Shown piece after piece: positions 1-6,095 of a DNA stretch of 10,658 nt. Each line of letters starts with the position of its first letter. The stretch's first letter is position 1. Both the position numbers and the translations under genes were made by a program. The stretch covers positions 1-10,658 of the forward strand of contig JAJYKH010000068.1 of NCBI GenBank assembly GCA_021788685.1, given 5' to 3'. Origin of the DNA: Deltaproteobacteria bacterium. Lineage in GTDB: Bacteria; Desulfobacterota; Desulfobulbia; Desulfobulbales; UBA5123. Under the pieces are notes generated by a model that was not told the origin of the DNA, did not search any database, and saw only the letters and a list, made by a program, of their open reading frames with translations.

Positions 1-1
1 C

Positions 2-1318
2 GTCACCTTTTACAGCAAGGAGGGCAAGCCGCTGACCACCCAGGCGGCGCGGCCGGCCGGCATCGAGGTGATCCGGAAGGACATCCGGTTCGAGGGGGAA
101 AGCGTCGGCCATGTGGAGCTGGGCCTGAGCTTCGCATCGGTTGACAAGGCGCGGGAAGAGGTGTCCAGCCGCATCGCGGCCCTGGTTGCCAAAACCGACG
201 ATGACTTGGCAAGCTCCTCCCGGACCCTGTTGGGGGCCATTTCCGTTGCGGCGGTCCTGGGGATCATCCTCCTGGGAGGGGGAATCCACCTCTGCCTGTC
301 GTTTTTCGTGATCGGACCTCTCAAGACGATCATGGACCGGCTCGACAAGGCGGCCCAACAGGTGAACGCGACCTCCGACCAGGTTTCGGCCGGCAGCCAT
401 CAGCTCGCGGAAGGATCCTCCCAGCAGGCGGCGGCCCTGGAGCAGACCTCCTCCTCCCTGGAGGAGATGGCAGCCGCCACCAAGCAGAATGCCGAGCATG
501 CCATCCGGGGCGATGCGCTCATGAGGGATGCCGACGCGGTCCTCGGCAAGGCCAAGGAGTCCATGACCCGGCAGACCGCGGCCATGGCGGAGATCTCCAA
601 GGCCAGCGAGGAGACTTCGAAGATCATCAGGACGATCGACGAAATCGCCTTCCAGACCAACCTGCTCGCCCTGAACGCGGCGGTGGAGGCAGCCCGGGCC
701 GGAGAAGCCGGGGCCGGCTTCGCGGTCGTGGCCGACGAGGTCCGGAACCTGGCCATGCGGGCGGCGGAAGCGGCGAAGAACACCGCCGTTCTCATCGAAA
801 CCACCACCCGGAAGGTCGGAGAAGGGGAGGAGATGGTCAACCGGACCAACGGGGACTTCGCCGAAGTGGCCAAGATCGTAATCAATGTGGAGAGCCTGGT
901 GGCCGGGATTGCAGGCGCCTCCAAAGAGCAGAGTCAGGGCATCGAGCAGATCAACAAGGCGATTGCGGAAATAGACAAGGTCACCGAGGAAACAGCGGCC
1001 GGCGCGGAAGAATCGGCCGGCGCCTCCGAAGAGATGACGGCCCAGGCCGAAAGCCTCAAGTCACTGGTCCAGGACTTGATGGCCCTGGTGAAGGGCGGCT
1101 CCCTTCGGGCAGCAGCCCGTGGGGGCTTGACCTCCATTCCCGGGGGAGCCGACCCGCGGCCGTCCGGATGGCGGGAGAAGCCGGCCCGGGTCCACGGGCC
1201 CCACCTTCCGGATGCGAAAAAGCTCCTGCCCGGAAATATCTCCGGGAACGGGCAGCCCCGGAAATCCGCCGAAGAAGTCATCCCTCTTAAAGAAAAAGAA
1301 GAATACGAGGACTTTTGA
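2..1318 (+). CDS. Methyl-accepting chemotaxis protein, 3' part (5' end outside window)
   Basis: The frame is open from the first bases of the window, so only the last 438 residues are present. A chemoreceptor senses a ligand outside the membrane and controls CheA through CheW. The first ~70 residues look like the end of a periplasmic sensor domain. A hydrophobic segment follows at about residues 75-102. A full HAMP domain is not visible: after a short PLKTIMDRLDKAA stretch the protein runs directly into the signalling coiled coil, a form I associate with Geobacter-type receptors. The methylation helix (EQTSSSLEEMA) and the conserved hairpin tip (FQTNLLALNAAVEAARAGE, then GFAVVADEVRNLA) are intact. 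A second methylation-like helix (EETAAGAEESAGASEEM) is near the end. A ~75-residue linker, rich in Pro and Gly in its first part and charged at its end, leads to a C-terminal EYEDF, which fits the CheR/CheB-tethering pentapeptide pattern (aromatic at positions 2 and 5). The ligand is unknown. The family call is near certain. Confidence 0.96.
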   Translation, partial: VTFYSKEGKPLTTQAARPAGIEVIRKDIRFEGESVGHVELGLSFASVDKAREEVSSRIAALVAKTDDDLASSSRTLLGAISVAAVLGIILLGGGIHLCLSFFVIGPLKTIMDRLDKAAQQVNATSDQVSAGSHQLAEGSSQQAAALEQTSSSLEEMAAATKQNAEHAIRGDALMRDADAVLGKAKESMTRQTAAMAEISKASEETSKIIRTIDEIAFQTNLLALNAAVEAARAGEAGAGFAVVADEVRNLAMRAAEAAKNTAVLIETTTRKVGEGEEMVNRTNGDFAEVAKIVINVESLVAGIAGASKEQSQGIEQINKAIAEIDKVTEETAAGAEESAGASEEMTAQAESLKSLVQDLMALVKGGSLRAAARGGLTSIPGGADPRPSGWREKPARVHGPHLPDAKKLLPGNISGNGQPRKSAEEVIPLKEKEEYEDF

Positions 1319-1324
1319 ACCGGA

Positions 1325-1358
1325 GGAGCCCGGCGGCATTCTCCTGCCGCCGGGCTCC
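1325..1358 (+). terminator. Rho-independent-type terminator after the MCP gene
   Basis: A perfect 14-bp GC-rich stem (left arm 1325-1338, right arm 1345-1358) closes a 6-nt TTCTCC loop and starts 6 nt after the MCP stop codon. The T-tract is weak (ATCTTTTCCTC about 10 nt beyond the stem). The hairpin would also form in RNA read from the minus strand, so it may serve the convergent protease gene too. Confidence 0.8.
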
Positions 1359-1486
1359 ATCGAGCTGTCGATCTTTTCCTCAAGTTGGGCGCCAATTCAC
1401 CAGTCCGGCGCCTCCCTTCCCGAGTGCTTGGGTTTTCCCTTCGTTTCCCCGGCTTTTTTGCATCGACAGAAAAGACATGTGGTATT

Positions 1487-1510
1487 CACCGCGGTAGCGT
1501 TGAAGCGGTG
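1487..1510 (-). terminator. Weak hairpin downstream of the hydrogenase protease gene
   Basis: Six-base arms CACCGC (1487-1492) and GCGGTG (1505-1510) enclose 12 nt, starting about 20 nt past the stop of the minus-strand protease gene. There is only an interrupted T-run (TCTTTTC) some distance after it on the minus strand. It could be a weak terminator; the strong hairpin at 1325-1358 may do the job instead. Confidence 0.25.
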
Positions 1511-1530
1511 GAATGGCCTGGGGCCGGTCC

Positions 1531-2094
1531 TCACCCGACCGGCGGACAGGATTTTGCGGCGGGAAAGGCGGGACGGCCCGAATCACCGGCCTCTCGGGGC
1601 TGGAGGGCAATGCCGATGCCGGCCAGCTCCTGAACGACCAGTTTCGTGAGGGTATCGATGGCCGCGGCCACCTCGGGTGACAGATCGAGCCCGGGATCGA
1701 GCCGGGCCGGCTCGATCCCGAAGAGGAGCAGGTGCGGGGGCAGGCCGTCGGTCATGGCCGCCACGGCGAGCACATCCGAGAGGCCGATCTGGTGGGGGGA
1801 GATGCGGGTGCGGAAGAAGGCGGGCGGGTTGGTGAGCTCGATCCGGGAAACGGTGCCCGGCTCCTTGCCCGACTTGACCGCGTCGATCAGGAGCACGTGG
1901 CTCCGGCCCTTGAGACAGGGCAGGAGGGCGAGCCCCATGGTGCCGCCGTCCACCGCCTCCACCTCGGGCGGCAGATGGTAGCGGGCCTGCAGCCGCTCCA
2001 TCGTCCTGATCCCCGCCCCCTCGTCCGACAGGAGGATGTTGCCGATCGCCAGGACGAGGATGCTCAGCTCGCTGGCTTGGCCGGAAGAGGGCAT
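1531..2094 (-). CDS. Hydrogenase maturation protease (HyaD/HybD family)
   Basis: This 187-aa protein matches the endopeptidases that clip the C-terminal tail of the [NiFe]-hydrogenase large subunit once nickel is inserted, a cytoplasmic maturation step. The N-terminal signature (residues 13-28, LVLAIGNILLSDEGAG) is present. Candidate metal ligands, by analogy with E. coli HybD Glu16/Asp62/His93, are Glu25 (in SDEG), Asp71 (in LLIDAVKSG) and His101 (in ISPHQIG). The VDGGTMG motif (48-54) is also typical. The last ~20 residues are a poorly conserved-looking tail. No hydrogenase structural or hyp gene lies in the window, so the partner must be elsewhere. The ATG at 2094 lacks a clear ribosome binding site, because the bases upstream run straight into an inverted repeat (2105-2175). 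The gene follows the TPR gene on the same strand after 90 bp. Its specific hydrogenase cannot be told from here. Confidence 0.92.
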   Translation of the reverse strand: MPSSGQASELSILVLAIGNILLSDEGAGIRTMERLQARYHLPPEVEAVDGGTMGLALLPCLKGRSHVLLIDAVKSGKEPGTVSRIELTNPPAFFRTRISPHQIGLSDVLAVAAMTDGLPPHLLLFGIEPARLDPGLDLSPEVAAAIDTLTKLVVQELAGIGIALQPREAGDSGRPAFPAAKSCPPVG

Positions 2095-2104
2095 CGTTAA
2101 TGGG

Positions 2105-2175
2105 TGATGGACAATTGATAATGGACAACGGATGTAAGTCTTAATTATCCATTGTCCATTATCAATTGTCCATTA
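2105..2175. repeat. Inverted repeat of 7-bp units (ATGGACA/ATTGATA type)
   Basis: A perfect 22-bp inverted repeat (2107-2128 and 2152-2173) extends inward to 27 bp with a single mismatch (2107-2133 and 2147-2173), leaving a 13-nt loop. Each arm is itself a run of degenerate heptamers (ATGGACA, ATTGATA, ATGGACA, ACGGATG). It fills most of the gap between the TPR gene stop (2185) and the protease start (2094). In RNA it would form a long A/U-rich hairpin that could stabilise an mRNA end or partly terminate transcription. Confidence 0.9.
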
Positions 2176-2184
2176 AAGGTGATG

Positions 2185-4335
2185 TCAAGACTTTCTGAGG
2201 TCCAGGGTCGTCATGACCAGGGCCACGATAGGGGCCACCAAAGCGAGGGCGATGACGGCGGCCTGGCGGGGGAGGGCGGGATCGGCGAGCAGATGCCCGA
2301 TCAACCCGCCCTGGCCACCGGACAGCATCCGGGGGAGCACAAAGAGGAGCGGCAGGGTCAGGGCTGCCAGAACGCCTTCGCTGATCAGGAGCTTCCGGCC
2401 GAAAATGCGCGCGCCGGTCAGGATCTCCTTGACCCAGACCATGCGCGTGAAGATGGGATCGAGGCCGGCGACGATCTCCTGCGCCATCCGGTGCGCCGCC
2501 ACCGCGGCGTGGTAGTCGTTGCCGGAAGGCTTGGCGAGCAGGGTGCGGGCCTCCTCCAGCTTGCGCTGGGCGACGGCCAGGCTGTGGACGAAGCGGGTGA
2601 AGAGCGGCTTGGCGGGATAGCTCTTCCAGAAGATGTAATAGTTGTACCTGGCGGTGGTCACCCGGTCGAGCTCATCGAGCAGCCGGTCGGCCTTTTCGTT
2701 CCACAGCCGCTGGCAGGTCGTGGCGAGCACCTGGGAGCCGCGGATGACGTCGAAAAAGGCGAAATAGGTCCCCTTGCGGTGCTGCTCCCTGATCCGGTCC
2801 AGGGCTTCCTGGTTCGCCTGGAGGGTGGGATCGCCGGCGGGCAGCCAGGTCGTTAGCTCCTCGCAGGCGGCCTCGGCCTCGGCCAGCTTTTCGCCCGCGG
2901 TCTGGATCTGGGCGTCGAACTGGGCGGAGAGCAGATTTTCCGCCACCCCCTGGATCGGCAGCAGGACCGGATCGAGAAGGGCGGTGAGAAAGAACCTCCG
3001 GTGGTTCTGAATCAGCTCCTGGAGCTGCTTGTGGACCTTCCCCCGGAAATCCTCGCGCACCATCACCTGGAGGCGGGCGTAGAGGATCTCCGGCACATCC
3101 CCGAACAGGGAGGCGGCGTGGCTGCTGACCTGGTTGGCCTTCCAGAGGTCGCCCTGAAGGGTGACCTGGCGGATGAGCAGCAGGTTGGCGTAGACCCGCT
3201 CCTTCTCATGGCTGGCCATGGCGAGGGCCGACTCGAGGAGAGTGCCGGCATCGCTCTCGCGTCCCAGCTCGAGGGCACGGAAGGCCTGGGCGATCTTGGC
3301 GTAAAACAGCTTGCCTTCCCGCCGCATCCGGCCTTCCTCGAAAAACTCCTCCGCCTTGCCGTACTGGCCCACCCGCAGGCAGTCGAGTCCCATGTTGAAG
3401 CTGCGGCTGTCGATCTCGGTCTTCTTCTCCTTCTTGATCTCCTGCCAGCTGACCCCAGGGTTGAAGGCCAGGTACCACAGAAACCGGATCTGGTAGGGGA
3501 GAAACACATCATAGTACGCGAGCAGGGCCTGCAGCTTCCGGTCTTCCCGGAGCCGTTCCGGGGCGACCCCGGTGGTGAGCGCTTCGAAGAGCGTTTTCTG
3601 GTCGGCACAGGCCTCCTTGTAATTGGCGGCCAGCTCGGCGAACGGCTGGTACCCCGCCTCCGGCAGCCCCTGGGTGTCCATGGTGAGCTTTTTGCTGGGG
3701 CAGGCGGCCGGCTTGTGGCTTTTGCGGCCGCAGTAGAAGCACTCCTGGTATTTGCCGCGGAGGGCGAGGTCGCGATAGGGGAACAGGGTCTCCACCCTCA
3801 CGACGGCCCTATCGGCCATTTTCAGCGCCAAGAAGCCTTTTTCCTCGGCGGCGAAGGAATGCTCGGGCAGCTCCTTGTTTTCCATGAGCCGGTCCCACTG
3901 GAGCTTGAGGGCGCGGGTGACGTAGACCGTCTCCAAGTCCAGGCCGTCCCAGAGGTCGGCCCCCGGGTCCCCCAAGGTCAGCATCTCCTTTTCCTTGTGC
4001 GCCAGATGGAGGACGAGCTGGACGGGGAGGGGGTCCTTCCAGGCGGCCTTGGCCCTGGCCTGCTCCAGGGCGGCAAACAGGTTGGCGAGGGCGATGTAGG
4101 GGTGGGAGTAGAGGTAGATCAGCAGGTCGTCGCTGCTGTTTTCGTCGAGAAGGCCGCGCTCCTGGAGCAGATCGCGGATGGATTGCTTGAAGTCAGCCCA
4201 TTTGGGGCCCATGAGCCCCTTGCCTTTGTGGGCCGGGAAATGGGCGATGATCAGGGTGGAGGAGTCGGCGGCCACGGTGCCCTTGATCTCTTCGGGTCGG
4301 CGAAACCGGATGCGGAGGTCGGGAGGACCGATCAC
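2185..4335 (-). CDS. Membrane-anchored TPR protein with CCHC zinc-knuckle motif, function unknown
   Basis: I do not recognise a named family for this 716-aa protein. A coherent N-terminal domain (residues 1-190) has no motif I know. A retroviral-type zinc knuckle, CX2CX4HX4C, is formed by Cys199, Cys202, His207 and Cys212 (bases 3700-3741). A mostly helical region follows with TPR-like pairs at about 312-343 and 345-377, then a long Glu/Arg/Leu-rich helical region (about 380-640). Two hydrophobic segments close the protein (about 653-671 and 690-708), so the bulk is probably cytoplasmic and held to the membrane by a C-terminal hairpin. TPRs usually bind protein partners; the knuckle could bind zinc or nucleic acid. 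The start is GTG at 4335 without an obvious ribosome binding site. The coding-like N-terminus argues against a much later start, but ATG at Met42 is a fallback. The gene precedes the protease gene; a functional link is not evident. Confidence 0.85.
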   Translation of the reverse strand: MIGPPDLRIRFRRPEEIKGTVAADSSTLIIAHFPAHKGKGLMGPKWADFKQSIRDLLQERGLLDENSSDDLLIYLYSHPYIALANLFAALEQARAKAAWKDPLPVQLVLHLAHKEKEMLTLGDPGADLWDGLDLETVYVTRALKLQWDRLMENKELPEHSFAAEEKGFLALKMADRAVVRVETLFPYRDLALRGKYQECFYCGRKSHKPAACPSKKLTMDTQGLPEAGYQPFAELAANYKEACADQKTLFEALTTGVAPERLREDRKLQALLAYYDVFLPYQIRFLWYLAFNPGVSWQEIKKEKKTEIDSRSFNMGLDCLRVGQYGKAEEFFEEGRMRREGKLFYAKIAQAFRALELGRESDAGTLLESALAMASHEKERVYANLLLIRQVTLQGDLWKANQVSSHAASLFGDVPEILYARLQVMVREDFRGKVHKQLQELIQNHRRFFLTALLDPVLLPIQGVAENLLSAQFDAQIQTAGEKLAEAEAACEELTTWLPAGDPTLQANQEALDRIREQHRKGTYFAFFDVIRGSQVLATTCQRLWNEKADRLLDELDRVTTARYNYYIFWKSYPAKPLFTRFVHSLAVAQRKLEEARTLLAKPSGNDYHAAVAAHRMAQEIVAGLDPIFTRMVWVKEILTGARIFGRKLLISEGVLAALTLPLLFVLPRMLSGGQGGLIGHLLADPALPRQAAVIALALVAPIVALVMTTLDLRKS

Positions 4336-4473
4336 GGCATCGGAGCGCCGATCCGGCCGTCAGTACATCCATCTTCCTGTCGGGAGTGGTATTCTAGTGC
4401 GGACGGGAGGGGAAGTCAAAGCTTTGCTCGCGGAAGCGCAGAGCGCTTCGCTTGGTTTGGAGGCTTGAGAACA

Positions 4474-4542
4474 GTAACCGGTAACGAGTGACAAGTAACG
4501 AGTGGATGTGCCTTTTCCTCGTTACCTGTCACTTGTCACTCG
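4474..4542. repeat. Inverted repeat of 7-bp units (GTAACGA/GTGACAA type)
   Basis: The left side is five consecutive heptamers in phase from 4474 to 4508: GTAACCG, GTAACGA, GTGACAA, GTAACGA and GTGGATG. The right side (4518-4542) carries the same units in reverse complement. Arm 4485-4502 pairs with 4518-4542, but the right arm is exactly one heptamer (7 bp) longer. The TGA stop of the PRC-barrel gene (4536-4538) lies inside the right arm. Confidence 0.88.
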
Positions 4543-5231
4543 CTCTTGCCTCCAACCTCGAGCAGGGAATCGATCTCCGCCAGGGAGAGCGATACCGGCA
4601 GCTCCCGCTCCCGCCACCGGGGGTGGCCAAGGCGGGCGGCAGGGACCGCCACCAGCCTGCCCGCGTGGCCGGCCGCCACCACCAGGGAGCGGATGGCCCA
4701 GCCGGCTTCCTCGACCAGGAAGTCGTCCACCCGGCCGGCATCGCCGTCTGCGGCCATGAGCCGGCACCTTCTGGCCTCGGCCAGCCGCCGCAGGTGAGGG
4801 TCCTCGAAGTGCTCCGCCGGGGCGGCGAGGTCGTCGTCCATGGAGCCGATGGGCTCCAGGGGATATTCGGGCGGCGGCATCGGCGGGACCGAGGTGAAGC
4901 CCCCGGCGGGCCAAGCCGCGGGCCAGCCGTAAAAAATATAAAGCTCCTGCTCCCGCTGCCGGGTGATGGGCTTCAGGGTGTCGATTTCCGGGCTCCGTTC
5001 GATCTGCTCCCGGGTGAGGTCGAGGCCGATCCTTCTCTTCTCCCAGGCCACCGACCGCACGGCCGCGGGCGAGGCCAGGATCTTTCGTCCGAACAGCCAC
5101 CCGCCGATGTCGATCACCAGGTAGCGGACGGTCCAGTCCCGGTCGTCGAAGAACAGGTCGGCCACCGTGCCGGCCTCGCCGTCACTGGTGACCGCCGTTG
5201 CCTTGTTGAGGAGGGAGAGGGGCCGGAGCAT
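4536..5231 (-). CDS. Protein with two tandem PRC-barrel domains
   Basis: The 231-aa product carries two PRC-barrel modules, about residues 1-85 and 143-225. The shared pattern is a DGEAGTVADLFFDD segment, then a conserved Trp and an RYLVIDIGG strand. The second copy repeats it as DGDAGRVDDFLVEE, Trp and RSLVVAAGH. The family is named for the photosynthetic reaction centre H subunit and RimM; stand-alone members occur in many non-phototrophs, where their role is unclear. A Pro-rich linker (about 110-130) joins the modules. I chose ATG at 5231, which has an AAAGGA ribosome binding site 5 nt upstream and gives the usual MLR.. start. A TTG at 5246 is in frame but has no ribosome binding site. The gene is divergent from nth, and inverted repeats sit at both of its ends. 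Confidence 0.87.
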   Translation of the reverse strand: MLRPLSLLNKATAVTSDGEAGTVADLFFDDRDWTVRYLVIDIGGWLFGRKILASPAAVRSVAWEKRRIGLDLTREQIERSPEIDTLKPITRQREQELYIFYGWPAAWPAGGFTSVPPMPPPEYPLEPIGSMDDDLAAPAEHFEDPHLRRLAEARRCRLMAADGDAGRVDDFLVEEAGWAIRSLVVAAGHAGRLVAVPAARLGHPRWRERELPVSLSLAEIDSLLEVGGKSE

Positions 5232-5272
5232 GGATTCCTTTGACAAGGGGGAAAATTCTTTTAGGCTGATGA

Positions 5273-5347
5273 GTGGCAGTGACGAGTGACAAGTGACGAG
5301 CTTGAAGCAGGAGCACGTGTTACTTGTTACCCGTCACTTGTCACTGC
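5273..5347. repeat. Inverted repeat of 7-bp units (GTGACGA/GTGACAA type)
   Basis: Left arm 5276-5300 contains consecutive heptamers GTGACGA, GTGACAA and GTGACGA (5279-5299). Right arm 5323-5347 holds the reverse complement of the same class (GTGACAA, GTGACGG, GTAACAA read on the minus strand). The 25-bp arms differ at 5 positions. It lies between the divergent PRC-barrel and nth genes, so it is in the promoter region of both rather than at a gene end. Confidence 0.87.
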
Positions 5348-5399
5348 TCTTCAATTGTACGAAGCAAAGATGCAGCGGTTCAAGATGAAAGGAGACCGG

Positions 5400-6065
5400 G
5401 TGAGGATGACCGCCGGGAAGAGCCGGACCGGGCGCATGGTGAAGATCCTGGAGATCCTGGGCTCCCAGCCGGCCGCCACCATGCTGGGGGACATGGCCCG
5501 GAGGTACGACCCGTTCCGGATGCTGATCGCCACCATTCTCAGCGCCCGCACCACCGACGAGGTCACCTATCCCCTGGCCGAGGAGCTGTTCCGGGTCTAC
5601 CCCACCCCGGAGGCACTGGCAGCGGCCGATCCGCTGGAGGTTGAAAACCGCATCCGGCGGATCGGCTTCTACCGCAACAAGGCGAAGAACATCATCGCCA
5701 CGGCCCGCATCATCGTCGATGAATACGGCGGCCGGGTGCCGGCGGACATGGCGAACCTCCTCAAGCTCCCCGGCGTGGGGCGGAAGGTGGCCGGCTGCGT
5801 GCTGGTCTATGCCTTCGGCCAGGATGCCATCCCGGTGGACACCCACGTGCACCGGGTGGCCAACCGCATGGGGTTGGCGCGCACCCTCCTCCCGGAGCAG
5901 ACCGAGCAGGAGCTGATGCGGATCACCCCCCGGCCGTGCTGGCAGAAGGTGAACGACCTCTTCGTCTGGCACGGCAAGACCACCTGCAAGCCGCGCAAGC
6001 CCGAGTGCTACCGGTGCGTGGTCGTTGAATGGTGCGATTATGGGCCGAAGAATCTGGCGCCCTGA
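5400..6065 (+). CDS. nth: Endonuclease III (DNA glycosylase/AP lyase)
   Basis: This enzyme removes oxidised pyrimidines from DNA and nicks the abasic site in base excision repair. The 221-aa product is close to E. coli Nth (211 aa). The helix-hairpin-helix LPGVGRKVAG holds the catalytic lysine (Lys129), and VDTHVHRVANRMG holds the catalytic Asp147. The C-terminal [4Fe-4S] loop is complete: Cys196, Cys203, Cys206 and Cys212 in the CX6CX2CX5C spacing. The start is chosen at GTG 5400, preceded by AAAGGAG (5388-5394) at 5-nt spacing. The frame stays open upstream to GTG 5286, but that extension is a translated repeat (5273-5347) and is not believable; ATG at 5370, 5385 and 5406 are other options. 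The E. coli LSAQ motif reads LSAR here. A decayed partial copy of the same gene lies at about 10195-10440. Confidence 0.95.
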   Translation: MRMTAGKSRTGRMVKILEILGSQPAATMLGDMARRYDPFRMLIATILSARTTDEVTYPLAEELFRVYPTPEALAAADPLEVENRIRRIGFYRNKAKNIIATARIIVDEYGGRVPADMANLLKLPGVGRKVAGCVLVYAFGQDAIPVDTHVHRVANRMGLARTLLPEQTEQELMRITPRPCWQKVNDLFVWHGKTTCKPRKPECYRCVVVEWCDYGPKNLAP

Positions 6066-6095
6066 TCGTTGGTGCCGGAGGTTTTTGCGGGATCA

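Noticed and set aside
2152..2856. 234-codon open frame on the plus strand
   Set aside because: It begins inside the inverted repeat and is antisense to the TPR gene. Its composition is Gly/Gln/Asp-rich shadow sequence without domains.
3001..4491. 496-codon open frame on the plus strand
   Set aside because: It lies antisense to the 716-aa TPR gene, is low-complexity (Leu/Val/Gly/Glu) as expected from a GC-rich shadow frame, and runs through the intergenic heptamer repeat. It shows no motif.
2105..5347. CRISPR array or transposable element ends
   Set aside because: The repeats are 7-bp units in isolated inverted pairs without regular unique spacers. No transposase or target-site duplication is visible.
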